Counted from the first letter of the stretch, positions 43,808 through 52,569 are shown. The stretch is 64,000 nt of DNA from JBBEAM01 sp942491105 (GCA_942491105.1 CALNZX010000003.1:62001-126000), one strand, 5' to 3'. Notes: generated from the sequence alone by a model not told the origin. A program made the numbers and translations.

Positions 43808-43855
43808 GAGAAAGACCTCAAAGCCGGAAATTTTCCATTCGTCCGTGTAGAGCGC

Positions 43856-43886
43856 TTGACCTTCCAGTTAGGGGAACCCCTATGTA
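43856..43886 (+). promoter_or_regulatory. MerR/CueR-type copper promoter
   Basis: TTGACC (43856-43861) and TATGTA (43881-43886) are 19 bases apart, the long spacer typical of MerR-family activated promoters. The spacer carries an imperfect dyad, ACCTTCC with GGAACCC around seven bases. Transcription would begin near 43893, the A of the next start codon. Confidence 0.7.
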
Positions 43887-43892
43887 AAACTC

Positions 43893-44225
43893 ATGAAAAG
43901 GCTGCTTTTCAGTTTTCTCGGCTTCTTGTTGTTTGCCGTCTTGGCCTATTCAGCCATTGCGCCGGGTAACTCCGCTAGCAGCCAGCTGCTCGTGACAAGC
44001 GCAAGTGCGGCAACGACCGAACCTCATGACCACCAGCACCCCGGCCCGGGCGACCCCAGTTCCTGCGCATCCTCGATTGGCCAGCACTGCAGCCCATTGA
44101 CCGCGCAGATGAAGAACCTGGCGTTTATTCCACTCACGACAATGCGCAATATACCCATTCCCGGCAGCGAGGATCGGATTTCCAAAACGTCGCTCGAGCC
44201 CGCCACGCCCCCTCCCCGAAGCTGA
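43893..44225 (+). CDS. Small exported protein, first gene of the copper cluster
   Basis: A 110-residue protein with an N-terminal hydrophobic signal (RLLFSFLGFLLFAVLAYSA). The next part has His and Cys that could bind copper: EPHDHQHPGPGD and CASSIGQHC. The start codon lies seven bases after the -10 of a MerR-type promoter and has no ribosome site, so its mRNA is probably leaderless. Its position before the cupredoxin and CopA genes suggests a copper-related periplasmic role. No family recognised. Confidence 0.6.
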   Translation: MKRLLFSFLGFLLFAVLAYSAIAPGNSASSQLLVTSASAATTEPHDHQHPGPGDPSSCASSIGQHCSPLTAQMKNLAFIPLTTMRNIPIPGSEDRISKTSLEPATPPPRS

Positions 44226-44318
44226 CTCTCCCTCGAATTACCCGCATTGCCACTCGGGCGCCAAACAGGCGCACCGATAGGGGCCTCCGTGCCCAGTACT
44301 AGAATTCCAGGAGAGTTT

Positions 44319-44888
44319 ATGATCACCCACAATACTATACGCGGCCTTGTTGCCGCAGCCTTCTGCATGTCTTTCGCCCTCTCTGCTTCCACAGCCCTGG
44401 CTGCCGGAAGCCATGGCGGGGGCCACGGCTCCGTGGCCATTGGCGAACCGGGCAAAGCCGACGAGGTGAACCGTACCGTCGAGGTCAGCATGCTGGACAT
44501 CTACTTCGAGCCGGAGTCCATCGAGATAACGCGCGGTGAAACCGTCCGCTTCGTGATCGTCAACGACGGCGAGTTCGTTCACGAGTTCAACATCGGAACC
44601 GCGGACATGCACGCCGCGCATCAGAAAGAAATGATGATGATGATGGATCACGGCGCTCTTGAAGCCGACAAGATAAACCGCGAGCGCATGCAGATGGACA
44701 TGGGCAACGGCCGGACCATGGCGCACGACGATCCCAACAGCGTACTCCTGGAGCCTGGCGAGACGGCCGAGGTGATCTGGAAGTTTGCTGACCCGGTCGA
44801 GCTCGAGTTCGCCTGCAACGTGCCGGGACACTACGAGTCCGGCATGGCAGGTGACTTTGAATTCGTCACCCAGCAGTCGTCACGATAA
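44319..44888 (+). CDS. Periplasmic cupredoxin with Met-rich insertion
   Basis: A 189-residue plastocyanin/azurin-like protein with a signal peptide ending near ALAAG. The copper ligands are visible: His in DGEFVHEFNIG, then FACNVPGHYESGMAG giving Cys, His and Met. Between them lies a Met/His-rich insertion (HAAHQKEMMMMMDHG and RMQMDMGNGRTM) that could hold extra Cu(I). Such proteins (CopI/PcoE-like or CzcE-like groups) bind copper or pass electrons to the adjoining multicopper oxidase. ATG 44319 follows CCAGGAGAG. Cotranscription with copA is likely. Confidence 0.87.
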   Translation: MITHNTIRGLVAAAFCMSFALSASTALAAGSHGGGHGSVAIGEPGKADEVNRTVEVSMLDIYFEPESIEITRGETVRFVIVNDGEFVHEFNIGTADMHAAHQKEMMMMMDHGALEADKINRERMQMDMGNGRTMAHDDPNSVLLEPGETAEVIWKFADPVELEFACNVPGHYESGMAGDFEFVTQQSSR

Positions 44889-44900
44889 CTCCAACCCTGT

Positions 44901-44929
44901 GCCGGTGGTGGGCCTTACCCGCCACCGGC
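44901..44929 (+). other. Intercistronic hairpin between cupredoxin and copA
   Basis: GCCGGTGGTGGG pairs with CCCGCCACCGGC (one U-G pair) around a five-base loop, twelve bases after the cupredoxin stop and without a T run. It may protect the upstream mRNA 3' end or lower copA read-through. Confidence 0.6.
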
Positions 44930-44948
44930 TTACAGAAGGAACAATGCC

Positions 44949-46661
44949 ATGCGCGTTGACGCTTTAAGCTGGCGGATCGCCAGCCTCGCAGCGGCGGCTG
45001 TCCTGCTGTCCGCAAATCTGGCGCAAGCTGGAACCTACGACCTCACCGTCGATCCGATTACCATCGATACCGGAGAATTTACCCGCAGCGGAATCGGGTA
45101 TAACGGCGCTTCGCCGGGCCCAGTTCTGCGCTTCACCGAAGGCGAAGAGGTCACGATCAATGTGACCAATAACCTCTCAGAATCGACCTCGGTTCATTGG
45201 CACGGCCTAATCCTGCCCTTCGAGCAGGACGGCGTGCCCGGTATCAGTTACGACGGAATCGCTCCGGGTGAGACCTTCACCTATCGCTTTCCAATCGTAC
45301 AGTCGGGGACCTACTGGTTTCATAGCCATAGCGGTTTCCAGGAGCCCGACGGCGCCTATGGCGCCATCGTCATCGAACCGCAGGGCCGCGACCCCTTCCG
45401 TTACGACCGCGAGTACGTGATCCAGCTTACCGACGCACATCCGCATTCAGGCAGCCGGATTTTCCGCAATCTCAAGATGATGCCGGACTACTACAACCGG
45501 CAGCAGCGGACCCTGTTCGACTTTTTCAGCGACGCGGACAAGATGGGCCTCGACGCCGCCCTAGCCGACCGCGGTGCCTGGGGCGAAATGCGGATGATGC
45601 CGAGCGACATCGAAGACCTTCAGGGCTTCGTCCCGCTGATCAATGGGCGCAGCGCCGAGCAGAACTGGACCGGCCTCTTCGCCGCCGGAGAGAGGGTCCG
45701 GCTGCGCTTCATCAACTCCTCGGCGATGACCTACTTCGATATCCGCATTCCTGGCTTGGAGATGACCGTCGTCCAGGCGGACGGCAACAATGTCCAACCG
45801 GTTAAGGTCGATGAATTTAGGATTGCCGTAGCAGAAACCTATGATGTCATCGTCCAGCCCAAGGAGGCTCAAGCCTACTCAATCTTCGCCGAATCCATGG
45901 GCCGCTCCGCCTACGCCAGAGCCACGCTATCGCCCAGTGCGGACATGGCCGCAGAGGTGCCTGAGCTGCGCGAAGCGCCGCTGCTGACCATGGCCGATAT
46001 GGGGATGGCGCATGAAGGCATGGAGGGCATGGATCACAGCCAGATGCCGGGCATGTCCCAAGAAGGTATGGCCCAGGAGGGCATGGCAGGCATGGATCAT
46101 AGCGCCATGGGCCACGGCGCCATGAATGACGATGCGATGGGCGCCGGCGATGCCTTCTACGCAGCGGGAAGCGGCCTGATGCCGAGCGCGGCGAACGGCG
46201 GCAAGTTCCTGTCCTATTCCGATCTGAAGGCGCTTGCCCCGCTCTACGAGGACCGGGAGGCCACCCGCGAAATCGAGATCCGGCTGACCGGAAACATGGA
46301 GCGCTACATCTGGTCGATCAACGACGTGAAGTACAGCGACTCCGAGCCGATCGTCCTGCGGTACGGCGAACGCGTCCGCTTCAAGTTCGTCAACGAGACG
46401 ATGATGGCGCATCCCATGCACCTGCACGGAATGTGGTCGATCCTCGACAACGGCCAGGGCAAATGGGATCCGGCGAAGCACGTGGTCAACGTGGCGCCGG
46501 GCACCACGCTCTACATGGAAACCGAGGTGGATGCGCCTGGCGCGTGGGCCTTCCACTGCCATCTGTCCTACCACATGGACGCCGGCATGTTCCGCAAGGT
46601 CGTCGTCGAGGGTGGCCCCACCGCATCCGCCGCCGAACTCGTACAGCGGCAAGGAGAATAG
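44949..46661 (+). CDS. copA: Copper resistance multicopper oxidase CopA
   Basis: A 570-residue periplasmic oxidase with a signal peptide (ending NLAQAG) and no obvious Tat RR motif. Copper ligands are clear: SVHWHGLILP and TYWFHSHSG in domain 1, HPMHLHGMW and FHCHLSYHMDAGM in domain 3. A Met-rich stretch (residues about 350-395: GMEGMDHSQMPGM, MAGMDHSAMGHGAM) is typical of CopA/PcoA and binds Cu(I). It oxidises Cu(I) and sequesters copper in the periplasm. copB follows 3 bases after its stop. Confidence 0.94.
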   Translation: MRVDALSWRIASLAAAAVLLSANLAQAGTYDLTVDPITIDTGEFTRSGIGYNGASPGPVLRFTEGEEVTINVTNNLSESTSVHWHGLILPFEQDGVPGISYDGIAPGETFTYRFPIVQSGTYWFHSHSGFQEPDGAYGAIVIEPQGRDPFRYDREYVIQLTDAHPHSGSRIFRNLKMMPDYYNRQQRTLFDFFSDADKMGLDAALADRGAWGEMRMMPSDIEDLQGFVPLINGRSAEQNWTGLFAAGERVRLRFINSSAMTYFDIRIPGLEMTVVQADGNNVQPVKVDEFRIAVAETYDVIVQPKEAQAYSIFAESMGRSAYARATLSPSADMAAEVPELREAPLLTMADMGMAHEGMEGMDHSQMPGMSQEGMAQEGMAGMDHSAMGHGAMNDDAMGAGDAFYAAGSGLMPSAANGGKFLSYSDLKALAPLYEDREATREIEIRLTGNMERYIWSINDVKYSDSEPIVLRYGERVRFKFVNETMMAHPMHLHGMWSILDNGQGKWDPAKHVVNVAPGTTLYMETEVDAPGAWAFHCHLSYHMDAGMFRKVVVEGGPTASAAELVQRQGE

Positions 46662-46664
46662 AAA

Positions 46665-47366
46665 ATGAAGCGCTCATTATTGCTGACGGCGTTTTTCGCT
46701 GTCTCCAGCTCCTTGCCCGGCTTTGCCGTGGCGGAGCCCCTGATCTGGGGTGTCCAGGCGGAGCAGCTCGAGTACCGCTTCAACGACGACAGCAGCATCT
46801 TCGCTTGGGACTTCGATGCCCTGGTCGGCTCCGACGAGCTGAAATTCGTGTGGCGCAGCGAGGCGGAGTTCGACCTGAAGGAAGACGCCTTCGAAACGCT
46901 GGAGAACCAGGCACGGCTGCAGACCCCGATCTCAGACTTCTTCGACGGGGTTGTTGGCCTGCGCGTCGATACCCCGGCGGGACCGGACCGCGTCTATGGC
47001 GTGCTCGGAATCCATGGGCTGACCCAACAGTGGTTCGAGATCGATGCCGATCTCTTCCTCTCAAATCATCCCTCCTTCCGCCTCGAGGCCGAGTACGAGG
47101 CCTTGATCACCAACCGCATCATCCTGACCCCTAGTGTCGAGGTCGATCTGCCCTTCACCGACGACGAAGCGGTCGGGGTGGGGGCCTTCGGTCCCAAATT
47201 GGAGGCTGGTGTAAGGCTCAGCTACGACCTGATCGACCGGGCGTTCGCCCCCTATATCGGCGTCCACTACGAGCGGGTCTTCGGAGAAACCGCCGATCTG
47301 GCCCGCGAGGACGGCGAAGATGCCGGCGAGTTCTTCTTCGTCGTCGGGTTGAGAGCCATGTTCTGA
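46665..47366 (+). CDS. copB: Copper resistance protein B (outer-membrane)
   Basis: A 233-residue protein with a signal peptide and the CopB pattern: VQAEQLEYRFNDDSSIFAWDFDALVG at the mature start, then alternating beta strands (KFVWRSEAEFD, VVGLRVDTPAGPDR, LEAGVRLSYDLIDRAFAPYIGVHYE in blocks) ending with a terminal Phe, as in outer-membrane barrels. The Met/His-rich leader of some CopB proteins is missing. It partners CopA in periplasmic copper handling. Confidence 0.93.
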   Translation: MKRSLLLTAFFAVSSSLPGFAVAEPLIWGVQAEQLEYRFNDDSSIFAWDFDALVGSDELKFVWRSEAEFDLKEDAFETLENQARLQTPISDFFDGVVGLRVDTPAGPDRVYGVLGIHGLTQQWFEIDADLFLSNHPSFRLEAEYEALITNRIILTPSVEVDLPFTDDEAVGVGAFGPKLEAGVRLSYDLIDRAFAPYIGVHYERVFGETADLAREDGEDAGEFFFVVGLRAMF

Positions 47367-47386
47367 TCGCTCGGTGTGCGGTGAAG

Positions 47387-47428
47387 CTGATGTAGATCAA
47401 TGCTTATTGGCGATTGCTAGCCTAGATA
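47387..47428 (+). promoter_or_regulatory. Class II FNR/FixK-type promoter
   Basis: CTGATGTAGATCAA (47387-47400) matches TTGATnnnnATCAA except for one base. TAGATA (47423-47428) is a -10. The box centre (47393.5) lies exactly 41.5 bases before the start site expected from that -10 (47435), as in class II activation. Confidence 0.6.
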
Positions 47429-47482
47429 AGATGAAGCCTTGGGGACGCTACCAATCGGTAAAGCCCAATAAAGGAAACCAAA

Positions 47483-47854
47483 ATGTTGCGAGCAGCGTTT
47501 TCGAAACTCAGCCCCCTAGCGGCGGCCGTTTACGGTCTGCCGGCTGCTGCCTTTGCGAGTGAGAGCGGGTCGGTCTCTGTAACGCCCGTTTTCGCCACCC
47601 TGCAAAATTCCGAGTCCTATGGCCATCACATGTGGGGAGGCGGCTGGTTTCTCGGGCCGATCATGATGATCTTGGTTCTCGCCGCGATTATCGCGCTGGT
47701 CGTCTTGATCGTTCGCTGGCTTGGCAGTCACGGGACCGGGTCGGCGCAGGCCGCACCCGGCAGGACGCCCTTGGAAATACTCAAACAACGCTTCGCGCGC
47801 GGCGAGATTGAGCAGAAGGAATTCGAGGAGCGGCGCCGGGTTCTCGAAGACTAG
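47483..47854 (+). CDS. SHOCT-domain membrane protein
   Basis: A 123-residue protein. Residues about 1-26 are a hydrophobic signal or anchor. HHMWGGGWFLGPIMMILVLAAIIALVVLIV gives a transmembrane helix after a His/Trp-rich turn. The C-terminal TPLEILKQRFARGEIEQKEFEERRRVLED is a SHOCT motif, frequent in small envelope proteins linked to metal or redox stress. ATG 47483 follows AAAGGAAACC. It has its own FNR-type promoter downstream of copB. Confidence 0.78.
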   Translation: MLRAAFSKLSPLAAAVYGLPAAAFASESGSVSVTPVFATLQNSESYGHHMWGGGWFLGPIMMILVLAAIIALVVLIVRWLGSHGTGSAQAAPGRTPLEILKQRFARGEIEQKEFEERRRVLED

Positions 47855-48020
47855 GCTCTAGGCCAATGAACTAGAAAGCTATTTACGCAGGAGTCCGATC
47901 AGGTCTTTGGCACCCTGCTCTAGATGCAACTGCTTGGCCAGCCGGAAATCCAGCGCCGCCCGAAGGCAGCGGGCACAGCCCGCACTGAATTTCACCGCCT
48001 CAAGGAAAGGAGAAACAGAA

Positions 48021-48554
48021 ATGACGAAACACCTGACTCTCACCCGGCTCAACGCCACTGCGCGGCCGGCTTTGCAATCGCTGGCCCTTGCGCTCGGTCT
48101 CGTTGCCTTCACTGCGGCCAGCGCTTCGGCATCCCAGCATGGAACGGCGCATCAGCATGGACAGTCGCAGCAGATGCAGCAAGAGATGCCCGCCGGGCCT
48201 TCGTTCGAAAACATGCGCGAGACCATGCAGAAAGCCCATGAGACGCAAGACCCCGCGGAACGTCGCCGGCTGATGGGCCAGCACATGCAGATGCTGGGCG
48301 AAAAGATGCAGGCGATGCATGGCATGATGGATGCAATGCCCATGCGGGACACAAGCGAGAATTACGCGTCGAACGGCATGGCCATGTCCGATGAAATGCC
48401 TGAGCAGATGCACCAGATGATGCATCAGATGATGGGTCACGACATGCCGATGATGAAAGGCATGCGCGAGCAGCACGTCATGATGCAGCAGATGATGGAG
48501 CAGATGCTCGAACAGCAGCGCATGATGATGGAGATGGACGACAAACAGGAATAA
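48021..48554 (+). CDS. Met/His-rich periplasmic protein, probable copper binder
   Basis: A 177-residue exported protein (signal LQSLALALGLVAFTAASASA). After it come His repeats (HGTAHQHGQS) and long Met-rich helices (MLGEKMQAMHGMMDAMPM, MHQMMHQMMGHDMPMM, MMQQMMEQMLEQQRMMM). The pattern suggests Cu(I) or Ag(I) buffering, as in other Met-rich periplasmic proteins. ATG 48021 follows GGAAAGGAG. The stop overlaps the next start (TAATG), coupling it to the TVP38-family gene. No named family recognised. Confidence 0.75.
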   Translation: MTKHLTLTRLNATARPALQSLALALGLVAFTAASASASQHGTAHQHGQSQQMQQEMPAGPSFENMRETMQKAHETQDPAERRRLMGQHMQMLGEKMQAMHGMMDAMPMRDTSENYASNGMAMSDEMPEQMHQMMHQMMGHDMPMMKGMREQHVMMQQMMEQMLEQQRMMMEMDDKQE

Positions 48555-49315
48555 TGCAAAGCGAGGCGAAAGCAGCCCTGGTACGCAAGGATCGTGGCGT
48601 AGAGCCTCGCCAAAGGCCGCCTTCCTGGCCACGGATCGCTATTGGTGCGGCGGTGCTCGCCGTGTTTCTCGTCGTGGCGCTCGTCCTATGGCGCAGCGGG
48701 ATGTTGGCCCGCTGGCTCGACGGCGCGGGGCTTGAGCAGGCGGCGACACAGCTCGGTCCGTTCGGCCCCTTGCTGATCGTCGGCATGATGACGCTCGCCA
48801 TCGTCATAAGCCCGATACCGAGCGCGCCAATCGCCCTCGCCGCCGGCGCGGCTTACGGTCATTACTGGGGCGCGCTCTATGTCGCCATTGGCTCCGAAGC
48901 CGGCGCTTTGATCGCTTTCGGGATTTCCCGCCTGATCGGATACGATACGCTACGCGCGTGGCTGGGCGCGCACTTTTCCGACGGGTTTCTCCAGCGCTAC
49001 ATCGCCTCTCAGAACGCCTTGATGGCCACCGTCTTTGCCTCGCGGCTCCTGCCGTTTCTGTCGTTCGACATCATCAGTTACGCTGCCGGGCTCACGCCAT
49101 TGAAGACTTGGCGCTTCGCTATCGCGACGCTGCTCGGCATCGCTCCCGCGAGCTTTCTGCTGGCACACTTCGGCGATGAGCTCGCTTCCGGCGACTGGCG
49201 CCGCGCCGGCATGACGGTCCTCTTGCTGGGCTTGCTCACCCTGCTTCCCATCGCCTGGAAAGCGGCGCCGGCCCGGTACCGCTCAGCCTTCAGGCACTTG
49301 CTCCGTCTCGAATAG
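48554..49315 (+). CDS. TVP38/TMEM64 family membrane protein
   Basis: A 253-residue protein with about six helices of the SNARE-associated/DedA-like VTT fold. AIVISPIPSAPIALAAGAAYGHYWGALYVAIGSEAGALIAFGISR and FASRLLPFLSFDIISYAAGLTPL are family signatures (given in blocks). Members are lipid scramblases or have been linked to mercury and copper stress loci. It ends the copper cluster and converges on gabD with a 13-base gap. Confidence 0.87.
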   Translation: MQSEAKAALVRKDRGVEPRQRPPSWPRIAIGAAVLAVFLVVALVLWRSGMLARWLDGAGLEQAATQLGPFGPLLIVGMMTLAIVISPIPSAPIALAAGAAYGHYWGALYVAIGSEAGALIAFGISRLIGYDTLRAWLGAHFSDGFLQRYIASQNALMATVFASRLLPFLSFDIISYAAGLTPLKTWRFAIATLLGIAPASFLLAHFGDELASGDWRRAGMTVLLLGLLTLLPIAWKAAPARYRSAFRHLLRLE

Positions 49316-49328
49316 ACAGCGAGCGCGG

Positions 49329-50819
49329 TTACACACCGCCCATGCAGAGGTACTTGACCTCGAGGAACTCGTCGATGCCGTAGTGGGAGCCCTCGCGGCC
49401 GATGCCGGATTCCTTGACCCCGCCGAAGGGCGCGACCTCGGTCGAGATGATCCCGGTGTTGATGCCGACGATGCCGCTCTCCAGGCCCTCGGCGACCCGC
49501 CAGACACGGCCCAGGTCGCGGGCGTAGAAGTAGGCGGCGAGACCGAACTCGGTGTCGTTGGCGAGCGCGATGGCCTCGGCCTCGTCCTTGAAGCGGAACA
49601 GCGGCGCCACCGGCCCGAAGGTTTCCTCGTGGGTGACCTTCATGTCGGTTGTGACCCCGGTCAGCAGGGTCGGCTGGAAGAAGCTGCCGCCGAGCTCGTG
49701 ACGCTCACCGCCGATCACCACCTTGGCGCCCTTGGCAACGGCGTCCTCGACGTGCTCTTCGGCCTTTTCCATGCCGGCGGTATCGATCAGCGGACCCTGG
49801 CTGACGCCCTCCTCGAGGCCGTAGCCGACCTTCAGGCCCTTGACCTTCTCGGCCAGCTTCTCGGCGAAGGCGTCATAGACGCTGTCCTGCACATAGATGC
49901 GGTTGGCGCAGACGCAGGTCTGGCCGGTGTTGCGGAACTTGCACATCATGGCGCCCTCGACCGCGGCGTCGAGATCGGCGTCGTCGAACACCAGGAAGGG
50001 GGCGTTGCCGCCGAGTTCCATGGAGACTTTCTTTACCGTGCCGGCGCACTGCTCCATCAGCAGCTTGCCGATCTCGGTCGAGCCGGTGAAGGTCAGCTTG
50101 CGAACGATGGGATTGCCGGTCATCTCGCCGCCGATGGCCTTGGCGCTGCCGGTGACCACCGAGAAGATGCCGGCGGGAATGCCCGCCCGCTCGGCCAGTT
50201 CGCAGAGCGCCAGCGCCGAATAGGGCGTCTGGCTGGCCGGCTTGACCACCATTGGGCAGCCGGCGGCCAGCGCCGGACCGGCCTTGCGGGTGATCATGGC
50301 GTTGGGGAAGTTCCAGGGCGTGATCGCGGCGGTGACGCCGATCGGCTGCTTGATCACCACGATCCGCTTGTCGGCCTGATGACCGGGAATGGTATCGCCG
50401 TAAATCCGCTTGGCTTCCTCGGCGAACCACTCGATGAAGGAGGCGCCATAGGCGATCTCGCCCTTGGCCTCGGCCAGGGGCTTGCCCTGCTCCATGGTCA
50501 GGAGAACCCCCAGGTCGTCCTGGTTCTCCATCATCAGGTCGTACCAGCGGCGCAGCACCGTGGTGCGTTCCTTGGCCGTCCTGGCCCGCCATTCCGGCCA
50601 GGCCCGGTTGGCCGCCTCGATGGCGCGGCGGGTCTCGTCGGCGCCCATCTTCGGCACCCTGCCCAGGGTCTCCCCGGTCGCCGGGTTGGTGACCTCGATG
50701 GTCTCGCCGCTGTCGGCGTCGAGCCACTGGCCGTCGATGTAACACTGCTGTCTGAAGAGGCTCATGTCCTTGAGCTGAGGGGCGCCGTTACCGCCGGCCG
50801 CCTTGGCGTGCAGAGTCAT
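49329..50819 (-). CDS. gabD: Succinate-semialdehyde dehydrogenase
   Basis: A 496-residue aldehyde dehydrogenase that oxidises succinate semialdehyde to succinate with NAD(P), the last step of GABA breakdown. ITPWNFPNAMITRK and FTGSTEIGKLLMEQ bind the cofactor, MELGGNAPF holds the general base Glu, and RNTGQTCVCANRIYV the nucleophile Cys. The pattern QTCVCANR and the length fit GabD well. Other class members such as glutarate-semialdehyde dehydrogenase cannot be fully excluded. Confidence 0.9.
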   Translation of the reverse strand: MTLHAKAAGGNGAPQLKDMSLFRQQCYIDGQWLDADSGETIEVTNPATGETLGRVPKMGADETRRAIEAANRAWPEWRARTAKERTTVLRRWYDLMMENQDDLGVLLTMEQGKPLAEAKGEIAYGASFIEWFAEEAKRIYGDTIPGHQADKRIVVIKQPIGVTAAITPWNFPNAMITRKAGPALAAGCPMVVKPASQTPYSALALCELAERAGIPAGIFSVVTGSAKAIGGEMTGNPIVRKLTFTGSTEIGKLLMEQCAGTVKKVSMELGGNAPFLVFDDADLDAAVEGAMMCKFRNTGQTCVCANRIYVQDSVYDAFAEKLAEKVKGLKVGYGLEEGVSQGPLIDTAGMEKAEEHVEDAVAKGAKVVIGGERHELGGSFFQPTLLTGVTTDMKVTHEETFGPVAPLFRFKDEAEAIALANDTEFGLAAYFYARDLGRVWRVAEGLESGIVGINTGIISTEVAPFGGVKESGIGREGSHYGIDEFLEVKYLCMGGV

Positions 50820-50897
50820 GGGTTTCTCCCTGGTTCGGTTCTGATCACAGATATAGGCGCAGCCGGGCGCGGCTGCAAAGGTTGTCCCGCCGCCCGC

Positions 50898-51500
50898 CTA
50901 CTCCGGGATCGCGGAGAGATCCGGCGCGATCGTCGCGAAGCGGTCGGAGAGCGCGGCCAGCTCGGCGCGGTGCAGCTCGGTGTGGGAGACCACGCCGCCC
51001 TGGCCGTCGGGCAGGTCGCGGGTGGCGCAGGCATTGCCCACCACCGTGCAGCCGTAGCCGAGATCCAGCGCCGCGCGCACCGTCGAGGAGACGCACATAT
51101 GGGTCATGAAACCGGCGACGATCAGGGTCTTGGCGTCCAGCGCCTTCAGCTGGGCGTCGAGATCGGTGCCGGCGAAGGCGTTGGGCAGGCTCTTCTCGAC
51201 ACGGATCTCGCCATCCGCGACGGCCACCGCCTCGGCAATGTCGAAGGTGCCATTCTCGGGATCGAAGACCCCGCCCCCGGACTTGCCCCTGTGCTGAACG
51301 TGCAGGATTGGCCGTCCGGCGGCGCGGGCGCGCGCCAGCAGCGCCGCCCCCTGCTCCAGCGCCGGACCCACGCCGGGCAGCTTGAGCACGCCGCGGACAT
51401 ACTCTTCCTGGGCGTCGATCATCACCACCACGCTGTCCGACAGCGGCTTCGGTACCGCCGGCGCGCCGGCCATCTGCAGCAGGGTCTTGGGCTCGGACAT
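50898..51500 (-). CDS. Isochorismatase-like cysteine hydrolase
   Basis: A 200-residue protein with the triad of the family: Asp in VVMIDAQEEYVRG, Lys in RVEKSLPNAFAGTD and Cys in VAGFMTHMCVSSTVRAA. Relatives hydrolyse nicotinamide, N-carbamoylsarcosine, ureidoacrylate or similar C-N bonds; the substrate is not clear. It lies between folD and gabD on the same strand, starting 15 bases after the folD stop, so it is probably in the folD operon. Confidence 0.88.
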   Translation of the reverse strand: MSEPKTLLQMAGAPAVPKPLSDSVVVMIDAQEEYVRGVLKLPGVGPALEQGAALLARARAAGRPILHVQHRGKSGGGVFDPENGTFDIAEAVAVADGEIRVEKSLPNAFAGTDLDAQLKALDAKTLIVAGFMTHMCVSSTVRAALDLGYGCTVVGNACATRDLPDGQGGVVSHTELHRAELAALSDRFATIAPDLSAIPE

Positions 51501-51515
51501 CCTGGGAATTCCTTT

Positions 51516-52463
51516 CTACTTGGCTGGCGAGGCGCCGTACTCGCGCTCGTAGTGGCTTTTCTGCAGCTTCAGGGCGGTCAGGGTGTTGCGCAGCAGAATC
51601 GCCACGGTCACCGGGCCGACCCCGCCGGGGACCGGAGTGATCCAGCCGGCGATCTCGCGGCAGGAGTCGATATCGGCGTCGCCGACCACCTTGGTGCTGC
51701 CGTCCTCTAGGTCGATCTGGTTGATGCCGATGTCGATCACCGCCGCGCCCGGCTTGATCATGTTGCCGGTGATCAGCCCCGGCTTGCCGGCGGCGACGAA
51801 AACGGCGTCGGCCTGGCGGCAGTGCACCGCGAGATTACGGGTCATGTGATGACAGACCGTGACCGTGGCGCCGGCGCTCATCAGCAGGAAGGCGATCGGC
51901 TTGCCGACGATCTCCGAGTGGCCGACCACCACCACTTCCAGCCCCTGCAGGGACAGGCCAGTGCAGCGCAGCAGCTCGACCGCGGCAACCGCGGTACAGG
52001 GGCCCATGTCGAGATCGTTGTAGACGATCTTGCCGATCGAGGCCGGGTGCATGCCCTCGACATCCTTCAGGGGATGCACCGCGAGTTGCAGCTCCTTGAT
52101 CGAAAGATGCTCGGGCACCGGGCGCTGGATGATCACGCCGGAAACCCGCGGGTCCGCGTTCAGTGTCGCGATCACCGCCAGCATCTCCTGGCGCGAAATG
52201 TCCGAGGGGTAGAAGCGCTCCTCGAAGTCGATGCCGACCTCGTCGGCGTTGCGCTTCTGATTGCGGATATAGAGCATCACCGGCTCGGCGTCGCCGATGG
52301 CGATGGAAACCAGCTTCGGCGCCCAGCCGGAGTCGCGCAGGCGCTGGGCCTCGGCGGCGACCTCGGCCTTGATTCCGGCGGCGACCGGCTTGCCGCGCAG
52401 CAGCTTGTGGTCGCGCAGATCGGCTACGGGCTTCGTTGCGGTAGTGGATGTCGCCTGGGCCAT
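51516..52463 (-). CDS. folD: Methylenetetrahydrofolate dehydrogenase/cyclohydrolase
   Basis: A 315-residue bifunctional folate enzyme interconverting 5,10-methylene-THF and 10-formyl-THF. MLYIRNQKRNADEVGI has the Tyr-Lys active-site pattern. GVIIQRPVPEHL and PVPGGVGPVTVAILLRNT are FolD signatures, and VVVGHSEIVGKPIAFLL binds NADP. Ser replaces the common Arg in the VGRS-type motif. ATG 52463 (MAQATSTTATKPVADL) follows GGGAAGAG; a longer frame adds 26 residues with no support. Confidence 0.94.
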   Translation of the reverse strand: MAQATSTTATKPVADLRDHKLLRGKPVAAGIKAEVAAEAQRLRDSGWAPKLVSIAIGDAEPVMLYIRNQKRNADEVGIDFEERFYPSDISRQEMLAVIATLNADPRVSGVIIQRPVPEHLSIKELQLAVHPLKDVEGMHPASIGKIVYNDLDMGPCTAVAAVELLRCTGLSLQGLEVVVVGHSEIVGKPIAFLLMSAGATVTVCHHMTRNLAVHCRQADAVFVAAGKPGLITGNMIKPGAAVIDIGINQIDLEDGSTKVVGDADIDSCREIAGWITPVPGGVGPVTVAILLRNTLTALKLQKSHYEREYGASPAK

Positions 52464-52569
52464 AGCGCTCTTCCCTCTCGGCGGTGGTCCTGGCGGGGTT
52501 GTAAGCCGCGCCGCGCGGCGGCACAAGCCCAGCCGCGACACCGCCCCGCCCGCCGCCGCCCTCGGCGCC

